NCBI GenBank assembly: GCA_037039685.1
Contig: JAWNGF010000002.1
Coordinates: 5,146,001-5,210,000, forward strand
From: Ceratobasidium sp. AG-K
Taxonomy: Eukaryota > Basidiomycota > Agaricomycetes > Cantharellales > Ceratobasidiaceae
Length of the DNA stretch: 64,000 bases
Reading direction: 5' to 3'
The notes below the pieces were generated by a model. That model saw nothing but the letters and a program-made list of their open reading frames with translations. It was not told the origin of the DNA and made no database searches. The number at the start of each line of letters is the position of its first letter. Position 1 is the first letter of the stretch. The translations under genes were made by a program, and so were the position numbers. This document shows positions 46,175 through 59,200 of the stretch, piece by piece.

Positions 46175-48849
46175 TCACAACTCCCATTCAGCCTTGCGAG
46201 GCCACTTTCGTGCTTCCCACTCCCTCATCATCTGGTCGGCGCGTTCGGGGTGGATCGTAATGTCATCATTCAGGCAGAGCATCATGATATCCCGAATCTT
46301 ATCCTCGGGCTGACCTTTCTCCAGTCGATCGAACAGTGCCTTCATCGAGTTGGCGTTCCTGTAACACATTCAGTACAGTGCGATCCGCAGCCACCACACG
46401 TACCTAAGCATGGCAAAGTGTGACGGCGTTAGACCTGCCAGATGCGTGAGTACCCCAACGAGCTGTCCATCGAATGACCGCTTACCGATGGTGAACCGAT
46501 ATCGAGCAATCAGCTCGACCGTCCAGTCCCGAACGCTGGTCTCGACCTTGGACTGTTCAAGGACGTGCGCTAGGGTAAAGTTTGCTGCTCTCCAATCGGC
46601 GACGAGGGGTAAATGCGGGGCTGGGGAACTGGGCTTGGTGCCCTTCCAGACACGGTCCGGGGCTGGCAAGAATGCGGACAGGCCCAGAGGCCCACTCGAT
46701 GCGACGAGCGCAGTCAAAACTGGGGGACATGAGCGAGGTCACGCGACAACCAATATTACTTACTACAGTCACCGCAATGGGGCACGTCAAACGCAATCCG
46801 CGAGAATACCGCGCTCGCACCTCGTACGCGAGAGTTATGCATGCCCAGGCATTCTGTGCGCGAGATCGTACATCGCGCCGCCGGGTCTGAATACATGTCT
46901 GGCTCGCCCTTGCCCTTTCGGGGTTGAAACGTAGGCCATGACTTCCATCCAAATCTCCCAAGGCTAGACTGGGACAAGGCGTTAGATGCGTCAATACATA
47001 GGAAGACCACCGACGTAAGGATATCCGTCACGGGACGAAAATGCGTAGGTGCTTCTACCAATCGCGTCGCCCGTACTATCAAGAACACTGATGAGCTGAT
47101 CTTCGAGCAGCGTACTCCTGGGTTTCCTTCGCACGTCGACGCGATCGCCATCTGCTCCACCCAACTCTTTCCAAGCTTGCGCCGACTGTGCGGGGCCCCA
47201 CTCGTCGTCATCGCCTCCTATCCGAGCGACGACCCAGGACCACAAAAGCGCTTCCCGATGGCGCTCGACCATCCAATGCGTCGCGAGAAACGGCAGATAG
47301 GCATCTTTGCCTTCAGGATTCAAGCGGAATCGTTGCTGACCCGTATGGTGTAGCTCCGCGTGCCAGGTGATGGATACCTCCTCAACCATCGATTTGACGA
47401 GGGTTTTGGCTTCGTGTGTCGTATACGGCCGATAACGCTGCCCAAAGCGGTCGCCTAGCGTACGGTCAGCTTATGACGTCGCAGGCACGATGCACTTACC
47501 CAAAAGCTTGTTCGAGTATTGTAGGGTCTGCCACTCTCCGTGGGCTTTCTTGGTGTCCCTGGTCGTTGGGGGGACCATGAGGTCAGATTGCATGCGAAGT
47601 ACAGGGCCATAGGCTGTAATCTGTTAGTACGGCGTGATTGTGATGCAGCCACGCACCGTGTGTATAGAAATCCCAGGATGTCATGGGTGACATGAAGAAG
47701 ATATCGTCGTTCTGTGATGGCTAAGCCAGAGTTGGATGCATACAGTGCTTGCGTACCATGTATATGCTGCAACTGCGTCAGTGGCAACCATCGTGAAACC
47801 GAGCGACGTACAATGCCTCGGTCGTATTGAGGTTCGCAAACTGGGATTCGATGCTTAAACTGGTGCAATTCAGATTCTGTTCGGTCTTGCATGAAAAACT
47901 AACCTGCTAAAGGTCGTTTGCCTGTAATCGCTCATGAACTCGGCGTGCTGAATTACATCGAGCTCGATTTCGCCATCGGACTTGGTCAAATCCAACCATT
48001 GCGGAACCTGCCCGAGCCGCACATTCTTTTCGGTCGAATTACACGCAGGAAACACAAAGTCGGTAGCCAGGATCCGGAATCGCGCGGACCAAGGTCGAAA
48101 ATTATCGAGCACCGAACGAATCGAATGCCGCAGCTCGTCGTGCTCCCTACGAGTCCAACGTCGCGTTCGTATTTCGTGAGTACCGTCGCATTCGTGAGTC
48201 CCTGCACTTCTCGCACTCACCGAAACAACCGATCTTCCGCCCCGGCCTTTTTGCCTCGAGGTAGCTCAACAAACCGAGGCTCGGCCATCTCCGCCAAACG
48301 CCTCGCACGAAAATGCAACGGATCGCTCCCGTTGGCCCACGTCCACACAACATCGAGCTTCAGCGGGGGGTGCGACCACTTGGGGCAAGGCGTCCCGTGC
48401 GCGACCGCATTCGCCAAACAGCCCCGGTCGAGCCCTAGGGCATCTGATCTTGGTGCGCGTTGGGCGAGCGCAAGGGGCGAAGCTGTACGCAACGTGCGGT
48501 ACCGGGTTGATAAATCTGCCATGGGGCCATCTGGACGCGGGAATACGAGTTCGGGAAAGGTGGGCTCGAGTCCGTCTTCACACTTGACGAGCGCGTCGAG
48601 AAACGAGTTTTCGAGCCACGAGGGTTCTTGGACTTTTACGTGGGGACGGCCCGGCGTCGATGCAAGGTGCAAAAAGAGGACGCACACGGTCCCAGCGGCC
48701 AGGACAAGCGCGAGCTGTACCGGGCGGGAAGTCGGCCAATAGATGTAAATCACAGGGCGGGTGGGTTCGATGTTTGATTTAGTGCGTTTGTGGGCCGGAC
48801 GAGTGACGGGCAGACCGGTAGGGGCAGACCAAAAGCGAGTCCCAGACAT
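46175..48849 (-). CDS. stealth-domain sugar-phosphate transferase (cryptococcal XPT1-like), type II Golgi protein, 730 aa
   Basis: Stealth-family enzymes transfer sugar-1-phosphate from nucleotide sugars; the basidiomycete example is xylosylphosphotransferase Xpt1 of Cryptococcus. Eleven exons: 48221-48849, 47904-48146, 47812-47859, 47757-47766, 47657-47711, 47500-47613, 47015-47454, 46764-46968, 46486-46719, 46404-46434 and 46175-46358. The start is the ATG at 48849; a signal anchor (LALVLAAGTVCVLFLHLA) follows a basic N-terminus. Conserved blocks: DVVWTWANGSDPLH, HDELRHSIRSVLDNFRPW, FIYMNDDIFFMSP (metal-binding DD), HGEWQTLQYSNKLL and THWMVERHREALLW. Exon 4 is only 10 nt. The C-terminus carries a regulatory-looking helical tail. 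The donor of exon 7 (GTCGGT) is weak. Substrate is inferred from family only. Confidence 0.85.
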
Positions 48850-49410
48850 GACGGGCTTACGGCCGGTGGCGGGTGGAGTCGTGTGCAAAAAGGCCCTGGA
48901 CAAGACAAAATCCCTGTCGAGGATGTTCCTACGTAACCGCCCCGCATCCACGTCAAGACATGCGGATGTCGGCGCGGTATTCCATATCCAACCACTCTAT
49001 TACCTTGAACTAGTGCGATTTGCCGTGTGGCAAAGGCGTCTTGCAGCAGGGACGGCGAGGTTTCAAGCTCCGTGACGGCTCCGAACCAGTGCAAAATTAA
49101 ATGGCTGTAATTGCGTGTCAGAATTAAACGAGTCTATAGAGTTTAAGCGTTTGGCGGAGGATCGCGAGAGTAGAGTTTCTTGAATGTGCCGCTTTAGACA
49201 TCGTCACACACGACATCGAACCTATGCGGCCTGCGATCTTCCACCCGGGCTTTAGGACCGGGAACCGTACTGTTTTCAAACTCCGCGAGAAACATAACCC
49301 GACTAGCCAAATACGTGGGAGCAGTCTCCGAGGCCGCTCGCACAGGGCCATCAGAGGGCGGGGAAGCTCACGATCACACTGGGTTCATTGCGGGACTGAA
49401 ATCCGAAGGT
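48850..49410. other. intergenic
   Basis: 561 bp with the phosphotransferase promoter and the 3' end of the next gene. No gene seen. Confidence 0.45.
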
Positions 49411-50725
49411 CTATTGGACAACAAGATGACAACATAGAGTACAGATAATAAAACAAAGCATGTAGAGAGCGAGCGGTGCATAGACCGGAGAGACAGAGAT
49501 GGGAATAGAGATGCCATGAGATGCACATGCAGATGAATAAAAACTCGACTGACTGCAGCGAACGGGTTCGCTACCGAGAGGAGTACAAGACACGAAAAAA
49601 TATACAATAAGATGGCTAACGAGCAGGGCGGTCCCCAGGCGACCGTCACTTCTGCGAAAGTCACCGGTGAAGGACGTCGGTATGGGCGCGCTGGCGGGTT
49701 CGGCCGCGGTGTTGCCATTTATCGGTTGTGGGGATGTAGCTGCCGATGCAATCCGAGGCAAGCTGCTCCTTTTCACAGTCGTCGTACAGCCCGCCCCAGT
49801 CGCGGCCCGCTCGGGCGTCGGGACGAAGCGACATTTGTTGTGATCGCGCAATGAGCACAGGCTCGACGGGAGATTTGGGGATGGAAGCGGGGACAGGCTG
49901 GGCGGTGCGTTCTTTTGGTTTCGGGTCGAGACGGGCTGGGGAGAAGAGCCAGTCATGAAGCGGCGGAGGTGGTGTGCGGCTTGAGGAGGCGTATTCGACT
50001 GGACATACGACTCGACGTAGCCTTGGACAAGGCAATTGTCGGTCACGGGGGTGGCAAGGGATGCAGTGTCGTCGATGGTCAAGACGGACATATGTTTGGG
50101 AGTAATCGAGAGGGCAGACGAGGTTGGTGCGCGGCGGGACGCAGAGCGCGACAGGGATGGGGCCTTGAGCGCAATGGGGAAGATGGGGCGCTGTACCTCG
50201 GAAATGTCGCTGAAATCGTCGTCGGAGAGATCGTCTTCTGGGTATCCGCGCACGCCATGGGCCCAGCACTTGATGCCTTCATAGTCTTTACCCATCCACT
50301 TGCTGCCGACCAGTCGAGTGGCTCCCGCAGCAGGCAGGCTCCATGCGACTTCGCTGTCGGGAGTAGGCGCACGATCCTCGGCGTCAAAGCCGATCTGGAT
50401 GACTGGCGGACGAGAGACGGTGGTAGATGCGCGGGGGCGGGCACGGGACATGGATCGAGAGCGCGGCTCCTTGACTTGACGCGACCAGCCAACTGGGCTC
50501 GGGCCCTCGAAGCGAGCGCGCAGACGAGCGTTGATGGCGTGAGGGGCCGGCGAAAGAGGCAGCTGCTCGCGGGACATGCACTCGATCGAACAGTATGAGG
50601 CAAAGGCGACACCCTGCAGACAGTTAGCAAGAGTCGAAAAGAGGAAATGTAAGACGTACAAGCTCGTTGTCGAACTGCTTGCTATCGAATTGTTTGTTGC
50701 AAGCAAGGCACCATTGCATGTCCAT
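49411..50725 (-). CDS. ECL1-like small-zinc-motif protein (life-span regulatory factor family), 3' end uncertain
   Basis: Exon 1 (50660-50725) encodes MDMQWCLACNKQFDS and exon 2 starts at 50613 with GVAFASYCSIECMSRE, so splicing joins two CxxC-type half sites (CLAC ... CSIEC) into one putative zinc knuckle at the extreme N-terminus, as in fungal Ecl1-family and related proteins. The rest is Ser/Pro/Arg-rich and disordered, with an acidic patch (EDDLSDDDFSDISE). The frame stays open to 49411, but the last about 90 codons turn hydrophobic and look like untranslated sequence. An unrecognised last intron or an earlier stop is likely. ECL1 assignment is tentative and rests on the Cys motif and length of the N-terminus. 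Confidence 0.6.
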
Positions 50726-53700
50726 TGTGGATTCAAAATGTAAGAGGATGGGGAGGTGTGATTGCAAGTCCGGCGGGGAGGCCTGTTTTTATCAAGCCGT
50801 TGAGCTTCGATGGCCGTTGAAATTAAGGGTCGGCCTTACCAAAGTCTCGTGTCTGCCACTCGGAAGCGGCAGCGCTCCCCAACACACGCGCAAACATTGC
50901 ACAGAAGCACTTCCCCCCCACAGCTCCCACCGTGCCTACACGGCTCGCATTCAGTCCACCCCGACAGCGTGTCTCCTCGCTGCATACATCCCGCTCGACG
51001 ACGACTCGGCCGTGCGTCATAAAGCTCAGGCCGCACTTGGCTAACGTGATCCTGGACGCGGTAGGGCATTTCGGCATACCCCACATCGCACAGTCGGACC
51101 GAATTGGCTACTGCCACCCAGCCCACTGGCTGCTTTTCATTTCCCTATGTGTTCGCTTTCGGCGCTTCTCTCCTTAGCAAATCTCAGATCAGCTCATCAG
51201 GGCTATCGCACTATACCACTTCCTCGCTATTGCATGAACCTCTGCGCGATTTGTGCTGGGTGCCTCGCTGCATACACACTCTTCGGCATTGCATTCATCG
51301 ACGTCGATGCCGCCCGTCCCGAACATTACAAATCCAAACACCCACACTGTGCGCTGTAACGAAATACAATTTTTCAGCCACCGCGGAGTTCTCATTCGCC
51401 GGCGGGCAAAGTTTTAATCTATCTACCGCGAACAAGAGGCACCCCCCGCGCTTTGATTACAACTGTGTGTACCTGATTTCCAACCCCGAGCTGTCGCGCT
51501 TTGCCATTCATTTCACCACGCGCTTCGACAATCTCTTGTCTACGACTAGAACGCTGCTCACTCATCTCCTCGGCCACCATCATCATACGACCTCGGATGC
51601 ACACGCAATAGGTGATTCATCAACTCCCGAACCCGATCCGACCCCCGCACATGCATAAGCAGGCGGCAAGTTCCAGTCTGACAGCTCGTTTGGTTAGGCT
51701 TGTTCGATTCACCACAGCCATCCATCCATATACTAGCACGATCGTTTTCGCATCTAGCCGGGTCAAATACGGTCAGGCTCCTCCGTTTACCGACCCGGCT
51801 AAACCCAAAAAAGGCACAAAATTGGCGCTCATCCCGCCGCGGGGTACCGCTATTATCGGCGATGCAGTGTATCTATTCCTGACTGGTTGCTCTGTTTCAA
51901 GCATTGATTGAGACAACTGACTCATTAGGGAAGTTGTACTTATTTTAGAACTGCCCGACTCGAGCTTCCAGCGAGCACGATTACTGAGAGTCGATGCGCG
52001 CGTGCAATGCAATAAAATCGATCGACAGGTATGGACGATTCAGAGCCAGCCATTTCCGTATATCGACAAGCTTTATTCGATCCTAGCTATTGTGGCTGCC
52101 TAGTGTGTGTGGGTTTCATTAACGACCATGTGCAAATCTGGCTCCAATAGAGAACTTAGAGTTCCGTAAGAGTTCCTGTGCTCGACAAGGTAGAGTCGAT
52201 GACGTCTGCGCGACTTTTGCAGGCACTTTAGTAATTCGTCGGTCTACTCGGTGGCTAATTATACTTCTCCCGCCCTGAAACTCCGTTCGGGCTCGAGAGC
52301 TGACGCCGCAATAGCGACTTTCTTGGCCAACCTTCACTTGCACAATTTCAGCTCGGTCCAGGCTCGTCTAGCGCAGCAACTACATTATGATTTGGTCTAG
52401 TCGTGATATGCATAAACCATCTCCATTGCAACTCCTCGGCTTGCGCGGTGTATAATTAAATTATTATGCAGCGCCGCAGTTGTTTCTATTTCCGTCGCCA
52501 CCGAACTAACCCTGCGCATATACGTGCCGCTACGAAGATGGGCCCGATCAGCGTTTGCACACAGCTGTTTATTTGGCCTATTACCGCTGGCGGAACATAT
52601 CACGATTGCTACGGGCGTTTCCATGATATGTCCATGTATCTAGGGACAGCTATGCAGATCACAAGTTCCCGATCGAGTATACCGAATCGTGATGTCAAGG
52701 CTTCTCGACCTCGCCCGAGGGCCTACGCAATGACCCCATTTCCTAGGTGTTAGTCATAGCTAAAAAATCCCTCAACCCCTCGAATCTGACTGGCGACAGA
52801 TGTAGATAGGCTATCATGCTACAAAGGTAAGCACTGTGGGGAATGAAGCACTGATCCTCGACATTGACGTGCGTGTCTATTCTTTCTCAGGGCCAGTGCA
52901 CTAGCCGCAGGCAGTGACAAGTGCCACGATATCCAACATTGTCTATTCGAAATAAGAAAGGATGCGCGTTGAGCTGTCTACCCCAGATCAAAATGTGATT
53001 ACTGATCCATTATCTGACAGTGAGGCATTTATTATCTTTTTAATCTGAACTTCTTGTACACTGTACTGTACAAGGGATCGGGGATCGGCCACCGAGCATG
53101 GTTCTGACACGCTACACCAGCCCGACAATCCCTTCACGAGATGAAATCGGCCGGTGGCCAAGGCGTGTTGGCGGCGCGCAAAGCACTGGCCTAGATCCAG
53201 CATCCCGTAAAAACGCCATCCCTGGACGGCATCGTGCGTCTCAGCCCGAACTGGCGCCCATATCCTGACCGCGCATTGCTCGTCTGAAAATCCAGGCCTT
53301 ACATACCATTTTAGTCAATGTGAGAATATCCAATATGAAATGGTACTGCACAGTTCTGAAAAGCGGCATGTCCCTTTCTCGTCGCAGTGGCTAGCGTTGC
53401 CATACTGTGTTGGCTAGGTACGCATAGGCCGGCACCTTGCGGCCCCGAGCTTCCACGCAATACCGTCGGGTGCCAAACCCAGCCCGGACCGAACAACAGA
53501 TAGGTACTCTATTCGCCGTATTCTCCCACTCGCATCTCACACACTCACGGTCCTGCACCGAGACGCGTGCCTGGCTGTGAGCGATCAATTCGCTGGATAT
53601 GGAAGTATACTGATTGCTTTCATATCAACCCAGCATTCATTCTATCCCGGCGGGTGAGGGCGTTTCCCGGTTCAATAAAGCGCTGAGCCGTCAGTGCCTG

Positions 53701-54228
53701 TCCCACGACCTGTCACTCGCTTCGCCCGACTGCGATCGCTATTGAACAAGGCTCAGGGCTGGTCGACAAAGTGCCACACATTTTTCAAGCGCGGCGCATA
53801 TAGCCTAACCGGTCGGGGCAGGCCAAATGTCAGACCGAGTAATTCTCCACGCCCTGAGGCACTCTTGGGCAAATTCCGGTTGGAGAGGTGCCTGTGCCCA
53901 ATGCCTCGTGGGGCGAGATACCGAATTCCAGTTTGTGTCGTCCGAGGACGGTATCGCTCGCCTACCTACTTTTGTGCGGAACTTGGGGCTGGAACCGGCC
54001 GAACTAGAGTCCAGGCGTAGCGCCATGTCCTTATTCATATCAGTGAGGGGCATGGGGAAAATCATCTCGCTTCCTTGCTACACAGGAGGAAATCGAAGCA
54101 GGCAAACCATAGCCAAACACCCCTAGGAAGCCTGGACCGAGGGGGTTCCATCAGTAACCAAGTCTTCTCTTTCGTACATTACCCCGGTCCGAGCTCACCT
54201 GTAGCTTGCAAAAAAGTTACATTCAAGT
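50726..54228. other. 3.5 kb gene-poor stretch
   Basis: No gene could be assembled. A frame at 51360-51658 has plausible coding texture (FDYNCVYLISNPELSRFAIH, then a His cluster) and a small signal-like ORF starts at 51234, but only a 22-nt gap with splice-like ends separates them, too short for an intron. Frames at 53694-54126 have no domain. The 50726-50900 end holds the promoter of the ECL1-like gene. No terminal repeats or transposase fragments were recognised. Confidence 0.5.
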
Positions 54229-56079
54229 TCAATTGAGTTCTGGATCGGTGTCGTCAATAGCTGCGACGAGATCGCTCCATGCGTCTTTGCATGTGACCAA
54301 AGTGGCGCGCTCGCTCAACGCTTGAGCGACTGCCATCCGAGATCGTACCATACCCTCAGGAAGACTCTGAGAGCGGCGGAGCCCGGTTATGAAGAAACAC
54401 CATCCTGCATGCCGGGAGAAGAGAACTTACATCCAGCAAATCACCGCATTCAGCCACGGAAAGTTCGGGTCTATGCATGTCCTCCAAGCGACTTCGACAC
54501 AGGTCCTGAACTAGGTTCGCCAAAATCTTTAATTCCAACCAAGCGTTGCTTGGTATACCGGTATCTTTCTGGTAGCCGTCCGCACAGTACTCCGCATCGC
54601 TCTCCGCATACACCTGGGCCCTAGCCAGCTGGCTGAGCGACGCCCTTATGATCGAACCCAAAGGGTTGTCCCTGACAGCTTTCACGGCACAAACAGCAGC
54701 CACAGTCCACAGGTCAACAGACACGAGCCCGTCCGAGTTGATACGAAAGTGGGGCTCCCGGGTGGAGCTTCGGCTGCGTGCGGTGGGATCATGCACAGAG
54801 GTAACGGCCAAAGGGTCCCTAGAATCATATACCAGCGACGACTTGTTCAAAAGCTCCTCAGTCCAGATCTCATCTAGACCTTCTGACAGTGCGCGGATGC
54901 AGCCCTGCATAACGGGAGGTAGGCGCGTGTTTGCCCAGCTTACATAGTCGGATTCGTTTCCTTCGAGGATGAACCCGTAGCGAGCTAAAAGTACCGAATT
55001 GGGGAGGTTCGAATCGTAGCTATTGAATACTTCGTCGCCAGCTGAGACCGGAGCGTTCATAACCATGTCACAAGTGTTCTCTAGGGACAGGGTTCCTTCT
55101 TCGCTAGGCGCGGCGTCGTTCTCGTCGTCGTGTGGACAGGATTGAAGAGACCCACAAGACGGACAGACGTCGAAGTCGGTCTAGAAAGAGTTAGGTCTTC
55201 GGAATTATTTTGAGTTTATGACACTGACTTCAATATGCACTTGATTTTCGCCAGTGTGATTGAAACTATAAACGATCAATCGGACGGTACATATCAAAAG
55301 GCAGTCACTTACGCATCTGCAATTGGGACCATGGCGAGACCGTGGTAAGAGTCCACCCGAAACGAGCGAGAAGATACAAGCGACAAAGCGAGACGAAAAT
55401 CACATAGCGTAGCTGCGCAACCTACTCTAGCCAGGGTTGGACAGGCGACTCGATAGTAGTAGTCGGAAATAGTTTCCTGAATATAAGAACGGCATGACAC
55501 GGTAGTCAAAAAAAGGCATACCGAAAGCGAAAGATCCTTGCTCAAATGCTGGACAGCATGATTGGTTTCAGTCCCTTGGAGCCAACGGGCCGCAAGTTGT
55601 GAGTCTTGATCGTCGTTTCCTTCCCACAAGGCCGCAATTGGCACCTGCTCGGGTGGAAGGGATTGGAGATACCCAAACCATTCCGAACGCTCTCCGAGTG
55701 CCCTGTTCTGCGAGGTGAGATCCAGTCTATCTCCTCGAAGGTACGCCTACAACTCGTAAGCCAATATAAGCGAAAGCTCCAAGACGTCGTTGGTTTGGGT
55801 CTCAATGTCGGATCCCTTTGACAATAGCCGAGATGTTCTTTTGGATAGAATGGAGGTCTTGGGTATCTTTGCAACTATTGGGGTACCTTCAATTCATTCT
55901 TTTAGAGGGGTTTAGACTGTCGTACCTAAATCCGAATAGGACAGGTCCCTGTCCGCGACAACACTTATCCCTGAATTGTCTGTTGTTGGTTCGGTAGACG
56001 TGTCTATTGTTCTAATGCCAAAAAGTTCTATTCCATGATCATTACACCAGTCGAGGAGTTGGTCGACTCTTCGGGACAT
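54229..56079 (-). CDS. SET-domain lysine methyltransferase of the RKM/LSMT type, 515 aa
   Basis: Proteins of this class methylate lysines of ribosomal or other non-histone substrates. Seven exons: 55926-56079, 55751-55874, 55522-55702, 55313-55476, 55229-55265, 54431-55180 and 54229-54366 (516 codons). The split SET domain is evident: VAKIPKTSILSKRTSRLL, LELSLILAYELALGERSEWF, YLQSLPPEQVPIAALW, then SLVSSRSFRVDSYHGLAMVP, IADAFNHTGENQVHIE (the NH motif) and DEVFNSYDSNLPNSVLLARY (the catalytic Tyr). Three Cys after the NH motif (CPSCGSLQSC) could bind zinc. A helical C-terminal domain follows, as in Rubisco-LSMT-like enzymes. The acceptor at 55703 (GAACAG) is needed for frame. It is divergent from GCP3. 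Confidence 0.88.
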
Positions 56080-56272
56080 AGCAGTGAGAGTGGCCGAGGG
56101 TTACTACTCTGTCTAGCCTTTCTGGGCAAATTGGCCAAGCCACCACCCAAAGCCTATCACGTGACAAGCTGTCTTTGACTGAGGACTTCGTGTTTGTGCT
56201 CGACTGATCTGGGCTTCGGTAGCTCTTGGACTTGTCTGATTCCTTCCTCGTGCTTTTTTGGCTCGCTTGGAG
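56080..56272. promoter_or_regulatory. 193-bp bidirectional promoter SET-GCP3 with TCACGTGA
   Basis: TCACGTGA lies at 56157-56164, almost midway between two divergent start codons only 193 bp apart. No TATA box seen. Confidence 0.6.
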
Positions 56273-59200
56273 ATGCCGTCCTTGAATGGCTCGCTCGCGA
56301 GTCTGGTCCAACACCTTGTTCCACAAGCAAGGGGGGATGATCAGTTGCGTTCTGAACTTATTGAAGAATGCCAGGAAATTCTAAGAAGGTATGCTATGAC
56401 TTAACTTTTTGACCATTTCTTAAGCGTATGGGAAGTCATATAGGCCAGAGTCGTGAAACCGACATCATGCACCTTGGCAACATGATTAAACGCCAACGTG
56501 AGGAACGCGTCACTCGAATGGATTTTGCCATTGAGCTTGTAGATTCTAGTTCAGCAATCCTCCCATCTATCTCCGGCAACCGCTGTTCGATTCTCTAATC
56601 TATTTACACGACTTCAAGATCAGGTTAGTCTTGTTAAACCAACTAAAGCATTATTTACTAATCCATATCTCCAGTCCATACTTAACCGCAAGCATGCGTC
56701 TCTTCTCTTTTTACATTCGCTCTCCTCCTCGAATGCAGTATCACCTAGTGGATCTGCTCCACAGCTTCTTCCACTACTTGCTCCTCCTAGGCCATCCTCT
56801 CGCACAACAAATGGAACCAAGACTCGATCCGACAGCATCAGTCCTACGGCTAATATACCACCTCAGATCAATCTACCAAATGGCCCCAAGCCACGAAGCA
56901 AGGCGGAAATATTGCGGGAATATCGTAATAAAGCGGGCCGACTAAACCTATCTGAGGATTTACTCATCCGGGACGTACTTTATCTGCTTCAAGGAATCTC
57001 GGGGAAATACGTTCGATTCGACAGCAGCCAATCAAAGCAGGAGCAGTATGTGGTTTTTGTCGAGGACGGGGTGAGCTTGGCAATTGCTTTTCTTGGTTGT
57101 GAATATCTAATCCTCAAAAGTTTACAGACAAATAGCATCCCGGTCCCCACCCGCACCTTGATCCATCGACTTTCAGAGTTGGGCTATTTGTTCACAAGGG
57201 TATCCGAGTTTGTTCAGACCAAGGCAGGGAAACCAACGGTTGGATTGATAGAGCAAGTTAGGTTGCAAGATCCCTCTCTCTTGGAGCTTTCTAACAATAG
57301 TCTAATTGTAGAGCTTGTGCCATCACCTGCAACAGCAGCTTACCGAGTACTACCGGTTGTTGGCAGTACTGGAGGCCCAAGCCCAAGCTTCCGCACAAGA
57401 CTCAACCCTTGAGCCTGCTGAAGATAGTGGCCTGACACTGCGACGTCTATTAGTTTGGACGGATGAATGGAGGCTACGCTTGCGGATGATGAGCGTCTAT
57501 GTCGAGAACTGCTCTGGTAAGATCCTTGCCTGTGGATATCCCCATAATCTGAACAACTGTATCTAGATGCGCATGGTGGCACACTGATTAACCTCATTCA
57601 TGCTTACACGGACAATGGTGACCCCTTTGTGCGCAACTTTACCGATCAGCTACTGGAAGAGGTACGTGGCTTTTGTACCAAGATAGGAGACGGTTTTAAC
57701 TTGTGGATATCAGGTATCGCAGCCATTCTTTGTGTCATTGCACAAATGGTTGTTCTCTGGCGAGCTACACGACCCCTTTAATGAGTTTTTCGTGTCGAGT
57801 AACCCAGAACTTGCGCAACATAATTATATGGACGGAGTCAATGCTCTTGGGGCTGAAGGCGCGTTTGCAGGTTAGTCTTCTCTGGCATACACAAGCATAG
57901 GTCACAACTCCCTCTGGTTCATAGGCCTTACTGGAGACGAACTGGACGTAGCGCTCCTATCGACTGATGCAGCACAATCTAGCGCATTTGGTGGGCTCAG
58001 ATTATGGCAGAGCAAGTATCGATTCATGAAAGAGAAGCTACCCAGTTTCGTGGGCGAAGCTTTTGGAAGAAAGGTTTGTCCAGGCTCTTAACAATACACT
58101 TGCCGCTGACAGTAGCCGAAGATATTTTCAACTGGCAAAAGCTTGAATTTCATTCGGTACAGCTGTCATGATAATGACTGGATCGAGACCCGAAATAAAC
58201 TCAGCGGATTTGGTAGTGGTACGTTCTAGCAAGGCAATTCTATACCTACAATTCGCTCATTCAACCTAGTGCTGAAATATAGCGATGTTGCTGGGCTGGA
58301 GCATTCCATTGATACAGCATTTCAGATTGCGAGCCAACGCTTATTCGACATATTCCTAGACAAGTTTAAGCTCATGGATCACTTGTTAGCCCTCAAGCAA
58401 TATCTGATGCTGGGTCATGGCGATTTCGCTGATCAGCTCATGGAAGCGCTTGGGTGCGTGAGATAGAATGCAACATAGATTTGCACTAACTTTAAGGACA
58501 TCCAGTCCGAGTCTATCCCGCCCCGCCAATACTCTGTATAGGCACAACTTGACGGCCACCCTTGATACCGCCATAGAGCGATCAAATGCTCGCTTTGACT
58601 CATCAGATATCATTCGTCGCCTGGATGCGAGAATGTTGGAGTACTCGCATGGCGAAATTGGATGGGACGTTTTCACTCTCGAGTACAAGGTGGACGCCCC
58701 TCTGGATACTGTACTTGACCCTGAATCGATGCGCAAGTACATGACCTTGTTTCAACATCTCTGGCAAATGCGACGGGTCGATGTAACGTTAACACAAGGC
58801 TGGGCGAGGCTAGCTAGTGCTTCTAAAACGATCTCCCGGGTTCCTGGTCAGTACTCGTGGTGCAGCACAATTGATTGGCACTTACGTTGCATATTTATTT
58901 TAGAACTCCAGAGCTCTTGGCACCAGGCCCGCATTGTGCTCGCAGAGATGATTCATTTTATACGACAGATGCAATCTTTTTCACACTTGGAGGTTATTGA
59001 CGTTTCTTGGAAGCGTCTAGTCGAGTTCACTCGCAAAAAGGAGGGTGATTTGGACGCACTGATCGACGCACATCAACAATACCTGGAGCGCATCGAGAAG
59101 AAAGTGTTGCTCATTAGCACTAAAACAGGAAGAGAGGTACGTACAAGGAAACTTATCTGAATGGCTACGCTCTGAACCCGCCCTCTAGGAATCTGTACTC

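Noticed and set aside
49661..50269. Alternative minus-strand frame ending in a charged segment (DWGGLYDDCEKEQLASDC)
   Set aside because: It overlaps the ECL1-like exon in another frame; no intron with good sites switches between them, so kept only as a possible alternative 3' end.
51104..51658. 184-codon plus-strand frame
   Set aside because: Its first half looks random; only the last about 90 codons have coding texture and no valid intron links it to the upstream signal-like ORF.
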